A DNA stretch of 64,000 nucleotides from Novosphingobium sp. PP1Y (GCF_000253255.1 NC_015580.1:2369001-2433000); one strand, 5' to 3'. Shown: positions 51,239 through 60,943, counted from the stretch's first letter. A program made the numbers and translations. The notes: generated by a model from the sequence alone, not told the origin.

Positions 51239-52135
51239 TTATTTGTGTGCTTTCTCGCGTTGGTGAAGGTGTGCGTGTGCTTCACGAACATCCAACTCTC
51301 GTGTGCTGTTCCCGGCGCGCAACATGAAGCGCGCTACACCGTCATCCAGATAATAGATCGGATCGAGACTTTTCTCTATGATAACCCTGCACACCGTCCT
51401 GTTATTCAGGTCATGAAATCGGCAATGAATTAGGGCGCATGCGTTTCCTCCGAGGCCGTCTCTCGCGACGTCCATCAACAAGCGCTCGAACCCGTCTCGA
51501 TTTGCGTGCTTAAGAGTTTCAAGATCCTCCTCTATGCCGGCAATTTCTCCGTCATCTCCAACGCCTATGAGCAATGTACCGCCTTCATGATTGAGAAAGC
51601 CGGCTATCGTCTTGACGATCACTTGCTGAAGGCTACGGTTAACGCATCGCTGCCGTCTGTCCCAACGGAATGAAGACTTGAATTCCAACTGCTCGCTTTC
51701 TCCGCGCGCGATCAGTGAGGGTAACTCTTCCTCAAGTTCGTGCTCCAGATAGCGAACTGTATAACGCTCACGCATCAATCGGATGTGATAAGCTCCGAAG
51801 GCCAAGCCGATGGCGCTGCCGATCACTGCAAACACCATGCTCATCGGCAGCATTTTGAATTCAAATGCGGTGGCAAGCCGACCAATCGCGAAGCTCAGCG
51901 GGGTGGTCGCCGGCCCGCCGACCTTCTCACCGAACTCGTACCAACTGGCCAGCGTAGTGATCGGGTGCAGGACTACAATCCCAAGAATTGCACCGATGAT
52001 GGCGTGAAGCAGCAGATCCCATCTTGGCTTGCGCGGCAGATATGCGGAAATGGCTACGTCTCCTTGGAAGCAGTTGGTAAAAATGCGTTTTTTGCCGTCC
52101 CGTGCCGCGCCCCGATGTCTTTGCATATCGTTCAA
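51239..52135 (-). CDS. Membrane-anchored Schlafen/AlbA_2-domain protein
   Basis: The protein has 298 residues. Two membrane segments are at about residues 43-63 and 98-120 (LLLHAIIGAILGIVVLHPIT; MVFAVIGSAIGLAFGAYHIR). After a charged linker comes an AlbA_2/Schlafen-like domain: GESEQLEFKSSFRWD, IAGFLNHEGGTLLIGVGDDG and IAGIEEDLE. That core is found in predicted nucleic-acid-binding and nuclease-related proteins, many in phage defence. The rest of the domain (RFHDLNNRTVCRVIIEKS) ends at the C-terminus. It is alone, convergent with the cus operon. Substrate and activity are unknown. Confidence 0.8.
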   Translation of the reverse strand: MNDMQRHRGAARDGKKRIFTNCFQGDVAISAYLPRKPRWDLLLHAIIGAILGIVVLHPITTLASWYEFGEKVGGPATTPLSFAIGRLATAFEFKMLPMSMVFAVIGSAIGLAFGAYHIRLMRERYTVRYLEHELEEELPSLIARGESEQLEFKSSFRWDRRQRCVNRSLQQVIVKTIAGFLNHEGGTLLIGVGDDGEIAGIEEDLETLKHANRDGFERLLMDVARDGLGGNACALIHCRFHDLNNRTVCRVIIEKSLDPIYYLDDGVARFMLRAGNSTRELDVREAHAHLHQREKAHK

Positions 52136-52492
52136 TCCGTCGTGGGCCGACTAGGACGATCAGATCGTCATAATAGCGACCGAATCCCGTTCACGATGAC
52201 CTTGAGGTTGCCGAGATTGAGGGTGACCAGCACTAATTTCGGACTTGCGCCCGAAGCACACAACCGGTTTGTCAGCTTCGGTAGGATGTTTAACCCGCAT
52301 TGTTTCAATGCGAACTCGAAGACCTCCAGGTCACGGCCCTTGGCGGGCCGAGTTGACCGGACTGTGGCTCGATCGCTTTTCGCATTGGTCACGCGGCCGC
52401 GCATCAAGTCACACCGTTGGAGCCGCCCAATATATTTCTGGCCCCTAGTCTAATTGGGGAAACCTTGCGAGGCTCGCTGCGCGCACCCACCG
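52136..52492. other. Intergenic stretch without a supported gene
   Basis: Short frames on both strands (for example 52168-52407 minus) lack a ribosome site and family resemblance. The region probably carries the promoter of the Schlafen-like gene and the end of the metabolic block. Confidence 0.4.
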
Positions 52493-53518
52493 TCACAATG
52501 TCATCACCATCCGGCCATCGACTTTCCCCGCCTTGAGGTCGCGGAACACCTCGTTGATGTCATCGAGTTGTGCCCTGTGTATGTGGGCGCGGACCTTTCC
52601 CTCCACCGCAAACTCAATGGCTTCGGCGAGATCCTTGCGTGTGCCAACGATCGAGCCGCGGATCGTGATGCGCTTCAACACCACATCGAAGATCGGCGTC
52701 GGGAATGCGCCTGGAGGGAGACCGGTGAGGGTCACGGTTCCCTTGCGGCGGACCATCTGCAGTGCCTGCGCGAAGGCGGGAACCGAGACGGCCGTCACCA
52801 GGACGCCATGCGCACCGCCACCGGTCTCCTTGACGATCCTGGCAGGCGTATCGGGCGCTTGCGCATTCACTGCCAGCTCGGCGCCGAGCGAACGGGCGAG
52901 GGCGAGCTTCTCTTCGGTCACATCGAGGGCGACGACATGCAGACCCATTGCCTTGGCATACTGGATCGCAATATGACCAAGTCCGCCAATGCCGGAAATG
53001 GCGATCCATTCGCCCGGCTTCGCTTCGGCCTCCTTGATACCCTTGTACGTCGTCACGCCGGCACAGAGGATAGGTGCCAGTTCGGCAAAGTTGCAATTAT
53101 CTGGCAGACGTCCCACGAACGATGCAGCGCCGATGACATATTCGGCAAAGCTGCCGTTTACCGTGTACCCGCTCATATGCTGCGATTCGCAGAGCGTCTC
53201 CCAGCCAGTCTCGCAGTATTCGCACTGACGGCAGGCGTCGTGGAGCCAAGCCACTCCGACTGCATCGCCTTCCTTCAACCCAACGACGCCAGGTCCGAGC
53301 GCTGCCACGATCCCGGTACCCTCGTGACCAGGGATGAAAGGCGGAGTCGGCTTCACCGGCCAGTCGCCGTTTGCTGCATGAAGGTCGGTATGACACACGC
53401 CCGTGGCGATTACCTTCACCAGCACTTCGCCGGGTCCGGGCGTCGGAATGGGGATTTCCTCGATCTTCAGAGGCTCACCGAAGGCGTGTACCACAGCCGC
53501 TCTCATTGTCTTCACCAT
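52493..53518 (-). CDS. adhP: Zinc-dependent alcohol dehydrogenase
   Basis: The protein has 341 residues, the usual length of AdhP-type enzymes. Catalytic zinc ligands are in GVCHTDLHAANGDWP and the GHEGTG motif; the structural zinc site is CRQCEYCETGWETLC. The NAD-binding site is SGIGGLGHIAIQYAK followed by VVALD. It interconverts primary alcohols (ethanol) and aldehydes with NAD(H). It follows phosphoglycerate kinase on the minus strand, 100 bases away, and may act as an electron sink for the pyruvate module. Confidence 0.92.
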   Translation of the reverse strand: MVKTMRAAVVHAFGEPLKIEEIPIPTPGPGEVLVKVIATGVCHTDLHAANGDWPVKPTPPFIPGHEGTGIVAALGPGVVGLKEGDAVGVAWLHDACRQCEYCETGWETLCESQHMSGYTVNGSFAEYVIGAASFVGRLPDNCNFAELAPILCAGVTTYKGIKEAEAKPGEWIAISGIGGLGHIAIQYAKAMGLHVVALDVTEEKLALARSLGAELAVNAQAPDTPARIVKETGGGAHGVLVTAVSVPAFAQALQMVRRKGTVTLTGLPPGAFPTPIFDVVLKRITIRGSIVGTRKDLAEAIEFAVEGKVRAHIHRAQLDDINEVFRDLKAGKVDGRMVMTL

Positions 53519-53618
53519 GGTCGTGTCTCCATATCTGGTACTGATCGGAGCCGCAGGTCGAGACGTCCCTTGCCTTTGGCATTCTTACCCTTTGCGATTC
53601 GGTTGAAGTCGGCGAACC

Positions 53619-54833
53619 TCATTGAGCCACTCCCACACTTGCCGCGAGTGCCGCGACGCCGGGCAATTCCCTCCCCTCGAGCCATTCCAGAAAGGCACCG
53701 CCGGCGGTTGAAACGTAGCTGAAGTCGCCTGCGACGCCGGCATGTTTCAGCGCCGAAACCGTATCGCCGCCGCCGGCGACGGAAAGCAGGTGACCTGCTT
53801 TGGTGCGCGCCGCGACAAGCCTGGCGATGGTCATCGTGCCATGGTCGAAGGGGGGCGTCTCGAATGCGCCGACCGGGCCGTTCCAAACCAGCGTGTTCAC
53901 CGTTTGCAGATGCTGTTCGAAGTCGGCGATCGTGTCAGGACCGACGTCGAGGATCATGTCGTCGGCTGCCACCTCACGTGCCGGAACCGTGCGATGCGGT
54001 GCCCCCGCTTCGAAGACCTTCGCCACGACGACATCAGATGGCAGAATCGGAATTGTGCCGGTTTCGGTCGCGAGACTAACGATGCGCTTGGCCGTATCGA
54101 GCTGATCAGCTTCATAAAGCGATTTGCCGACATCGATATCTTCTGCCGCCAGGAAAGTATTGGCCATCGCCCCGCCTATGACGAGGATGTCGACTTTTTT
54201 CAGCAGGTTTTCGATCAGGGCGATCTTGGTCGACACCTTGGCGCCACCGATGATGGCCAAGACTGGCCGGTTGGGCTGGTCCAGCGCCCTATGCAGATGG
54301 AGGAGTTCGTCCTGGATCGCTCGTCCGGCCGCTGAAGGCAGAATGTGCGCCACACCTTCGGTCGAACCATGTGCACGGTGCGCAGCCGAAAACGCATCGT
54401 TTACATAGAGATCGCCCAGTTCGGCCAGCGCTCGCGCAAAATCCGGATCATTCGCTTCCTCGCCAGCATGGAAGCGGGTATTTTCGAGCAGTAGGACGTC
54501 GCCGTCTTTCAGCTTCGATACGGCGGCCTTCGCCACATCGCCGATGCAATCGTTACCGAATGCCACGGTGCGGCCGATGGCTCGGGAGAGCGCCGGGGCA
54601 ATGGGCTTCAGCGACAGCTCCGGCACGAGTCTGCCCTTGGGGCGGCCGAAATGGGACAATACGATGACGCGCGCGCCCCTTTCGGCGAGCTCCCGGATTG
54701 TCGGCGCCTGCCGGTCGATCCGGGCCGTGTCGGTGATCCTGCCGTCACGGACCGGCACATTGAGATCGGCGCGCACAAGCACACGCTTGCCCGTCACATC
54801 AAGGTCGTCGAGAGTGGAATATTGATAGGCCAT
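53619..54833 (-). CDS. pgk: Phosphoglycerate kinase
   Basis: The protein has 404 residues from ATG 54833 (MAYQYSTLDDLDVTGKRVLV); the open frame to 54956 is not needed. It has the PGK signatures RVLVRADLNVPV, SHFGRPKG, the ATP-side LAIIGGAKVSTKIALIENLL, GPVGAFETPPFDHGT and GGGDTVSALKHAG. It transfers the phosphate of 1,3-bisphosphoglycerate to ADP in glycolysis. A chromosomal pgk would be expected as well, so this is likely a second copy carried with the fermentation-like genes. About 195 bases without a gene separate it from the next gene. Confidence 0.95.
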   Translation of the reverse strand: MAYQYSTLDDLDVTGKRVLVRADLNVPVRDGRITDTARIDRQAPTIRELAERGARVIVLSHFGRPKGRLVPELSLKPIAPALSRAIGRTVAFGNDCIGDVAKAAVSKLKDGDVLLLENTRFHAGEEANDPDFARALAELGDLYVNDAFSAAHRAHGSTEGVAHILPSAAGRAIQDELLHLHRALDQPNRPVLAIIGGAKVSTKIALIENLLKKVDILVIGGAMANTFLAAEDIDVGKSLYEADQLDTAKRIVSLATETGTIPILPSDVVVAKVFEAGAPHRTVPAREVAADDMILDVGPDTIADFEQHLQTVNTLVWNGPVGAFETPPFDHGTMTIARLVAARTKAGHLLSVAGGGDTVSALKHAGVAGDFSYVSTAGGAFLEWLEGRELPGVAALAASVGVAQ

Positions 54834-55028
54834 GGTCGGTGATCGCTTTGGATATCTTGGCGGTGGCGGGAGCCGTCCCTGAATAGGCATCCAATAAGGG
54901 ATAGTAGTCGTCCCGCGTCCTTGACGAAGGTTAAAGAAGGGCCGGCGCTGTTCCATCCCCGCAGGTTGCGCCGAATAGATCCAGGGAAGGCGATGCCTGT
55001 CTCTGCGGCAAGCAGCCCTTGTTGTTTC

Positions 55029-56054
55029 TCACAGGCCAGTGACGCCGCGTCCGGTGTGCCGACAGGGGTGTCGAAGAAGCAAAGCCGTGGTTTGGTGGGC
55101 CCGCACGAGCACTTCGGGATCGTCCAGCCGATCGGCGGACATGCGCCCGCGAACTTCCGTGACCGAAGTGGCCCCATGCCCCTGCGTCCACTCGGTGAGC
55201 CCCTTGACCAGCCGGGCCAGATGTTCCGGTCCGTGGCGCAGCAGCGCCGAGACAGTCTGTACGACGTCAGCGCCGGCGAGCAGGTATTTTATGACATCGT
55301 CGGTCCGCTCCACTCCCCCGCTGGCGGCCATGCAGAGCGCTGTCTTTCCGCTCAGCAGGGCGATCCACATCAGCGGAAGGCGGATGTCTTCCCGCGTCGA
55401 CAACTCCAGCACGGGGCAAAACGTCCTGGTCTCGAGATCGATGTCGGGCTCATAGAGCCGGTTGAACAGGACTATGCCGTTTGCTCCGGCCTCGGCCAGG
55501 CCGGCGGCCAGGTGAGGCAATGCGGTGAAATAGGGACTGAGCTTCACGGCGATGGGAATGTGGACTGCTGCGCGCACGTCGCGCACGGTCTCGATCAGTC
55601 GCCGCTCGACATCGGTCGAGGTTTCAGTGGGATCGGTCGGAACATGGTGGATATTAAGCTCGAGCGCCGCCGCCCCCGCCGACTGCAGATCCGCTGCGAT
55701 GCCGACCCAGCCCTCCCGCGTCGTTGCGCTCAGGCTGGCGATCAGCGGCACTGCTATGGCCTCCGCAGCGCGCCGGATTGTCTCGAGATGCGCCGCCAGG
55801 GGACTGCGGCATCCGCACCGGGGCGGGAGATAGCCTGTGACCTCCGGATGGCTTTCCGCGCCGACCATGGCGGCAGCTTCCAGCGCCTCTTCCTCGTCGA
55901 TGAGTTCTTCCTCATACAGCGAGGTGGTCACGACCGCCGCCGCCCCGGCATCCTCGAGGCGCTTGATGCCGTCGAGGGTCGCAGACGAGGGCGACGCGCC
56001 GGCGACGACTGGATGCGCGAGGTCGAGGCCGAGGTAGGTCGTCCCGAGCGTCAT
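55029..56054 (-). CDS. Dihydroorotate-dehydrogenase-like flavoprotein
   Basis: The protein has 341 residues; the start overlaps the nifJ stop as ATGA, so the long upstream frame is rejected. It is a TIM-barrel flavoprotein: TTYLGLDLAHPVVAGASPSS, VVTTSLYEEELIDEE, a central NIHHVPTD and a late IALLSGKTALCMAASGGVE stretch with the phosphate-binding loop. It belongs to the DHODH/PreA group but lacks iron-sulfur motifs. Such genes often sit beside pyruvate:ferredoxin oxidoreductase; the substrate there is not established. Not the pyrimidine enzyme PyrD, from which the active-site context differs. Confidence 0.8.
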   Translation of the reverse strand: MTLGTTYLGLDLAHPVVAGASPSSATLDGIKRLEDAGAAAVVTTSLYEEELIDEEEALEAAAMVGAESHPEVTGYLPPRCGCRSPLAAHLETIRRAAEAIAVPLIASLSATTREGWVGIAADLQSAGAAALELNIHHVPTDPTETSTDVERRLIETVRDVRAAVHIPIAVKLSPYFTALPHLAAGLAEAGANGIVLFNRLYEPDIDLETRTFCPVLELSTREDIRLPLMWIALLSGKTALCMAASGGVERTDDVIKYLLAGADVVQTVSALLRHGPEHLARLVKGLTEWTQGHGATSVTEVRGRMSADRLDDPEVLVRAHQTTALLLRHPCRHTGRGVTGL

Positions 56055-59000
56055 TGCGCCGCTTCCCCGGTCTCGTTGCCATCGTGGGGAGCGACGCTTT
56101 CCTCCTGCCAGAAGGGATGGAAGCGCGTCCCATCTCGCGCCGCGATGTCCTCGTAGAGTCGGTAGCGTTCGTCGACCGCCGCCTGGGCCTGGCGCAGCAG
56201 CACGCGGGCCTCTTCGGGCCGGGTGTGTGTCAGGATCCGGTAGCGGAGCTCCTGGTAAGCGAAGTCCTCGAGCGGCAACCGGGGCCGGGTACTGTCGAGG
56301 CGGAAGGGGTTCATGCCCGCCTGGCGCATTCTGGGGTCGTAGCGGAAGAGGGGCCAGTATCCGCTGGCTACCGCCCGCCGCTGCTGCTTCATGCCGTCGC
56401 GCAAATTGAGCTTCAGCCCATGCGCGATGCATTGGCTGTAGGCGAGGATGAGCGACGGTCCTTCGTATTCCTCTGCGTCACGCAGGGCCTGGATCGTCTG
56501 CTCCGGGCTGCCGGCAAGCGCGATCTGGGCGACGTAGACGTAGCCCGACGCGATCGCCTGTAGCGCCAGGTCCTTGCGCGGCGTGCGCTTGCCGGCCGCG
56601 GCGAACTTGGCCGCAGCCCCGACCGGGGTCGCCTTTGAAGCCTGGCCGCCGGTGTTGGAATAGACTTCGGTGTCCAGCACCAGGACGTTGACGTTGCGCG
56701 GCTGGGCGAGGACGTGGTCGAGGCCGCCCGCGCCGATGTCGTAAGCCCAGCCATCGCCGCCGACGATCCACAGGCTGCGGCGTACCAGGTATTCGGATAG
56801 GGCAAGGAGGTTCCGCGCCAGGCCGTCGGTCGCGTCGGCCAGCGCACGGCGAAGATCCTCGACCCGCGTCCGCTGCGCCACGATCTCGCTGTCTGTGCGC
56901 TGTGGTGCATCCAGGATCTGCGCTGCGAGCCGGGGCCCGATCCGGTCGGCGAGCGTGCGAACCAGGGCGTATGCCATCGCGACCTGCTGATCGACGGCGA
57001 GCCGCATGCCATATCCGAACTCGGCATTGTCCTCGAACAAGCTGTTGTTCCACGCGGGTCCCCGCCCGTCGGGGCCGGACCGCCAGGGCAGCGCCGGCAG
57101 GTTGCCGCCATAGATCGACGTGCAGCCCGTCGCGTTGGCGATCTGCAGGCGGTCGCCGAACAGCTGTGACAAAAGCTTGAGATAGGGTGTCTCGCCGCAG
57201 CCGGCGCAAGCGCCGGAGAACTCGAACAGCGGCCGCACGAACTGCAGCCCCCGCGAGAGATGCAGGTCCACGTCCTGGCGGGCGTGCTCCGGCAGGGTAT
57301 CGAAGAAGGCGAGGTTGCGTCGGCCCGGCTCGATCTGCGGCTGCCGCTCACTGAGATTGATGGCCTTGACGCTCGCGTCGAGCGGGTCGTGGGCTGGACA
57401 GTGGTCGACACAGAGGCCGCAGCCAGTGCAGTCCTCAACCGCGATCTGCAGGGTGAAATTCTTGTCCGGGTAGCCGCGCGCGTTGACGGGCGCGGAGAGA
57501 AAGCCCTCCGGGGCGCCCTCGAGCAACGCGCCGTCATAGGACTTGGCGCGAATGACGCTGTGCGGGCAGACGATGCTGCATTGGCCGCACTGGATGCAGA
57601 GGTCCGGTTCCCACACCGGCACCTCGAAAGCGATATTGCGCTTCTCGTACTGCGTCGTACCGCCTACGTAGCTGCCGTCCACCGGGATGGCGCTGACCGG
57701 GATTTCGTCGCCGCGGCCAGCAAATTGCAGCGCCGCGATGCGTCTCATCTGGTCCGGCGCATCGGGTGGCACGAAGACATGCAGTTCTTCGGTCGAGGTC
57801 ACTGAGCTGGGGACAGTCACTTCATGAAGGTGATCGAGCGCCGAGTCGACGGCGGCGAAGTTCTTCTCCAGGATCGCGCGGCCCTTGTCGCCATACGTCT
57901 TCTCGATCGCCGCCCGGATGCGGCGGACGCCTTCCTCGCGCGGCAGCACGCCGCTGATCGCGAAAAAGCAGGTCTGCAGGATGGTGTTGACCCGCGGGCC
58001 GAGCCCCAAGCGCTGCGCGACACCGCTCGCATCGATGACAAAGAGCCGCAGGTGCTTATCGAGGATGTGCTGCTGAACTGGCCGGCGCAGATGGTCCCAG
58101 AGCTTGGCCGGATCGTAAGGTGCGTTGATGAGGAGTGTCGCTCCCTCGCGGGCATGGCGCAGGACATCGAGCTTGTCGAGAAACTCGAACTTGTGCACGC
58201 CGATGAAGTCGGCCGATGAAAGCAGATAGGGCGCCGCGATCGGCGCGTTGCCGAAGCGTAGGTGGCTGACGGTCTCGGCGCCGGATTTGTGGCTGTCATA
58301 GACAAAATACCCTTGCGCGTGGCGCTCCGGGTCCTCCGCGAGGATCTTCACGCTGTTCTTGTTGGCTCCGACCGTTCCGTCCGCGCCGAGACCGAAGAAC
58401 AGCGCCCGGGTCGTGCCCGGGGGCTCGATCTCGAAGCCTGTCTCGACCGGGAGGCTGGTGCCGCAGACGTCGTCGTTGATGCCGATGGTGAAGCAGGTGC
58501 GAGGGTCATTGCTTTCGAGGTGATCGAACACGGCCTTGGCCATCGCCGGGGTGAAGTCCTTCGAGGAGAGGCCGTAGCGCCCGCCAACGACCAGCGGCAG
58601 GTCCTTGCGCGCGCCGCGGGCGAAAGCGTCGGCCAGGGTTTGCGCCACATCGAGGCAGAGCGGCTCGGCAGGCGCGCCCGGCTCCTTGGTGCGGTCGAGC
58701 ACGGCCACCTTGCGCACGCTCGCTGGCAGCGCGTCCAGAAAGTCCTCGGCCGACCATGGCCGGTACAGCAGCACCTGGATGAACCCCACACGTTCACCCT
58801 GGGCGGTCAGGTGGGCGATGGTTGCGCGCAGGGTCTCGGCAGCCGAGCCCATCACCACGACCACGCGCTCAGGCTCGACATGGCCGTCATAGCGGAATAG
58901 CTGATAATGTCGGCCGGTCAGCTTGGCGAAGCGGTCCATAGCGCGCTGAACGATGGCAGGCGTTGCCAGGTAGAACGGGTTCACCGTCTCGCGGGCCTGG

Positions 59001-59671
59001 AAGAAGGTGTCCGGGTTGTGGGCGGTGCCGCGCGTTACCGGTCGCTCCGGGCTCAGCGCCCGCTGGCGGTGCGCGCGCACCAGCTCGTCGTCGATCATCG
59101 CCCGGATATCATCGTTCGACAGCATCGTGACCGTGTTGACCTCATGCGAGGTGCGAAAGCCGTCCATGAAATGGAGGAAGGGAACGCGGGATTCGAGCGT
59201 GGCCGCCTGCGCTACCAGCGCCAGGTCATGCGCCTCCTGCACAGATGCGGCGCCGAGCAGGGCAAAGCCGGTGCCACGCACGGCCATGACGTCGGAATGG
59301 TCGCCGAAAATCGAGAGCGCCTGGGTGGCGATCGACCGCGCTGCCACATGGAAGACGCAGGGCGTGAGCTCGCCCGCGATCTTGAACATGTTCGGCATCA
59401 TCAGGAGCAGGCCCTGAGAAGCGGTGAACGTCGTGGTCAACGCGCCCGCCTGGAGCGAACCATGCACGGCGCCGACAGCGCCACCTTCCGCTTGCATCTC
59501 CTGCACGATCGGCACCGCGCCCCAGAGGTTGGTTCGCCCCTCCGCCGACCATTCGTCGGCGAGTTCGGCCATGGGCGAGGCTGGTGTGATCGGGAAGATC
59601 GCGCAGACGTCATTGACGCGATAGGCGACATGCGCGACGGCCGCATTGCCGTCCATAGTCATTCGTTCCAT
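56051..59671 (-). CDS. nifJ: Pyruvate:ferredoxin (flavodoxin) oxidoreductase
   Basis: The protein has 1206 residues, the usual length of single-chain PFOR. It opens MERMTMDGNAAVAHVAYRVN with the substrate motif FPITPASPMAE. Two 4Fe-4S sets are near residues 695-755: CIQCGQCSIVCPHS and CTGCGLCVDHCP. The thiamine-diphosphate part has GACAGCGETPYLKLL, ATGCTSIYGGNLP, the GGDGWAYDIG motif and YSNTGGQASKATPVGAAAKF. It splits pyruvate with CoA to acetyl-CoA, CO2 and low-potential electrons. It is oxygen-sensitive and unusual in aerobic sphingomonads. Downstream DHOD-like gene overlaps by ATGA; upstream is the interrupted ferredoxin-flavoprotein gene. Confidence 0.95.
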   Translation of the reverse strand: MERMTMDGNAAVAHVAYRVNDVCAIFPITPASPMAELADEWSAEGRTNLWGAVPIVQEMQAEGGAVGAVHGSLQAGALTTTFTASQGLLLMMPNMFKIAGELTPCVFHVAARSIATQALSIFGDHSDVMAVRGTGFALLGAASVQEAHDLALVAQAATLESRVPFLHFMDGFRTSHEVNTVTMLSNDDIRAMIDDELVRAHRQRALSPERPVTRGTAHNPDTFFQARETVNPFYLATPAIVQRAMDRFAKLTGRHYQLFRYDGHVEPERVVVVMGSAAETLRATIAHLTAQGERVGFIQVLLYRPWSAEDFLDALPASVRKVAVLDRTKEPGAPAEPLCLDVAQTLADAFARGARKDLPLVVGGRYGLSSKDFTPAMAKAVFDHLESNDPRTCFTIGINDDVCGTSLPVETGFEIEPPGTTRALFFGLGADGTVGANKNSVKILAEDPERHAQGYFVYDSHKSGAETVSHLRFGNAPIAAPYLLSSADFIGVHKFEFLDKLDVLRHAREGATLLINAPYDPAKLWDHLRRPVQQHILDKHLRLFVIDASGVAQRLGLGPRVNTILQTCFFAISGVLPREEGVRRIRAAIEKTYGDKGRAILEKNFAAVDSALDHLHEVTVPSSVTSTEELHVFVPPDAPDQMRRIAALQFAGRGDEIPVSAIPVDGSYVGGTTQYEKRNIAFEVPVWEPDLCIQCGQCSIVCPHSVIRAKSYDGALLEGAPEGFLSAPVNARGYPDKNFTLQIAVEDCTGCGLCVDHCPAHDPLDASVKAINLSERQPQIEPGRRNLAFFDTLPEHARQDVDLHLSRGLQFVRPLFEFSGACAGCGETPYLKLLSQLFGDRLQIANATGCTSIYGGNLPALPWRSGPDGRGPAWNNSLFEDNAEFGYGMRLAVDQQVAMAYALVRTLADRIGPRLAAQILDAPQRTDSEIVAQRTRVEDLRRALADATDGLARNLLALSEYLVRRSLWIVGGDGWAYDIGAGGLDHVLAQPRNVNVLVLDTEVYSNTGGQASKATPVGAAAKFAAAGKRTPRKDLALQAIASGYVYVAQIALAGSPEQTIQALRDAEEYEGPSLILAYSQCIAHGLKLNLRDGMKQQRRAVASGYWPLFRYDPRMRQAGMNPFRLDSTRPRLPLEDFAYQELRYRILTHTRPEEARVLLRQAQAAVDERYRLYEDIAARDGTRFHPFWQEESVAPHDGNETGEAAQ

Positions 59672-59694
59672 GGGCGCTTCCTCTCTTCAGGGTC

Positions 59695-60041
59695 CTATAC
59701 ACGCAGGCGGAAGCGATGCGGTGCGAGCGGCTCGTCGGTCGGCCCAAGTGGCGCATCCGTCGGCACGGGTTCGGGCTGCATCTCGATGGCGTGGCAGGGG
59801 CACTGCTCGAAGCAGATCCCGCAGCCGGTGCAGAGATCGGGCTCGACACGATAGCCGTGCCCGCGGCCGAGACGCAGGATCGCCTGCTCCGGACAAGCCG
59901 CGAAGCAGTTGTCGCACTCGAAGCAGTTGCCGCAAGAGAGGCAGCGTCCCGCTTCGAACCGCGCCTCGGGCTCGCTCAACCCCTGCACGACCTCGTCGAA
60001 GGTTGTCCGCGCGGCCAAGGGTCGTTGCGCCTCGCTGCTCC
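59695..60041 (-). pseudogene. 3' part of the GltD-like ferredoxin-flavoprotein gene, cut by IS66
   Basis: This is the C-terminal end of the gene whose upstream part lies at 63235-64000. It encodes about 110 residues: a linker (RTTFDEVVQGLSEPEARFEA), a zinc/iron cluster CLSCGNCFECDNCFAACPEQA and a 4Fe-4S set CTGCGICFEQCPCHAI. The fragment's frame continues into the IS66 left end to a chance start at 60120. Joining 60033 to 63235-63242 restores the text EAARSS-EAQRPLAARTT. Without the junction it cannot be translated as part of the oxidoreductase. Confidence 0.88.
60034..60041. repeat. IS66 target-site duplication, left copy
   Basis: GCTGCTCC directly precedes the left IS end GTAAGCGTCCGG; the same eight bases follow the right end at 63235-63242. 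IS66 elements make 8-bp duplications. Confidence 0.95.
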
Positions 60042-60113
60042 GTAAGCGTCCGGGCTCCGGCGTGTTGCGCGGGTAGAGCCCTGCCGCGATGAGCATTTCT
60101 GCAGGAGTGTCCT

Positions 60114-60593
60114 TTGGCACTGCCGAAGGAGAGTGGCTTGGAGCGGATCGAGATTATCACGGGGGTCGAGCGACGGCGGCGGTATTCGGATGCTGAGCGG
60201 GCAGCGGTTTTGGAGCGGTGCGATGAGCCGGGCGCGACGATCGTGGGGGTAGCAAAGCTTCTGGGGATCTCGCCAAGCCTGATCCACAACTGGAAGCGTT
60301 TGCGCCGCGAGGCGGCAAAGGTCGCCAACGAGCCGATGCAGTTCATTCCCTATGGCACAGTGCCGGAGCAGCCTGCGCGCGCGGTTTCTCCGACAATGTC
60401 GGCACCGATGCCTGCTGCACCGGTGCCGCCACAAAGCCCGACGCTGGCCGAAGAACTAGTCCGCCCCTATCCCGGCGCGCGGCCTGGGGGGATCGATATC
60501 GACCTGAGGAACGGCATTCGCCTGGCGGTCGACAGTTACGTCAACGAGAAGGCGCTGGCTCGGGTTCTGCGCGCATTGCGGGAGGCGTCGTGA
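60114..60593 (+). CDS. tnpA: IS66 accessory protein TnpA
   Basis: The protein has 159 residues starting at TTG 60114 with GGAG six bases upstream. It contains the helix-turn-helix of IS66 OrfA proteins: RRRRYSDAERAAVLERCDEP, GVAKLLGISPSLIHNWKRLR. The C-terminal half is Pro-rich then forms a small domain (GIDIDLRNGIRLAVDSYVNE). It probably binds the element ends. Its stop overlaps the tnpB start as GTGA. Confidence 0.88.
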   Translation: MALPKESGLERIEIITGVERRRRYSDAERAAVLERCDEPGATIVGVAKLLGISPSLIHNWKRLRREAAKVANEPMQFIPYGTVPEQPARAVSPTMSAPMPAAPVPPQSPTLAEELVRPYPGARPGGIDIDLRNGIRLAVDSYVNEKALARVLRALREAS

Positions 60594-60943
60594 TTGCGCT
60601 GGCACCGGGCACGAAGGTCTACCTTGCGAGCAAGCCGGTCAGCATGCGCTTGGGCTTCGATGGCTTGGCCGCACTGGTGCGACCGCTTTTCGCCGTCGAA
60701 CCCTATGGTGGGCATGTGTTCCTGTTCCGCAGCAAGAGCGGGACGTATCTAAAGGCGCTGCATTGGGATGGCACCGGGCTGTGCCTGTTCGCCAAGCGGC
60801 TCGAGCGGCACCGGTTCGTCTGGCCGCCGCTGGTCGACGGCGGAGTCATCCTGACGCCCGCGCAGTTCGCCCTGTTGATCGAGGCGATGGACTGGCGGCG
60901 GACCGTCAGTCCCGATCCGCCAAGGTTGCCCGAGCAGGTGTGA
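60590..60943 (+). CDS. tnpB: IS66 accessory protein TnpB
   Basis: The protein has 117 residues. It has the IS66 Orf2 pattern: KVYLASKPVSMRLGFDGLAA, GGHVFLFRSKSGTYLKALHW and the RLERHRFVWPPLVDGGVILT tail. It is needed with TnpA and TnpC for transposition. This TnpB is unrelated to the RNA-guided nuclease of the same name. Confidence 0.92.
   Translation: MIALAPGTKVYLASKPVSMRLGFDGLAALVRPLFAVEPYGGHVFLFRSKSGTYLKALHWDGTGLCLFAKRLERHRFVWPPLVDGGVILTPAQFALLIEAMDWRRTVSPDPPRLPEQV

Noticed and set aside
52168..52407. 79-codon minus-strand frame between the Schlafen-like and dehydrogenase genes
   Set aside because: No ribosome site, domain or context support.
54921..56156. 411-codon plus-strand open frame opposite the DHOD-like gene
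   Set aside because: Antisense of a recognised flavoprotein gene.
60590..60943. TnpB as an RNA-guided (Cas12-like) nuclease
   Set aside because: It is the 117-residue IS66 Orf2 protein, which only shares the name; no RuvC or zinc ribbon is present.
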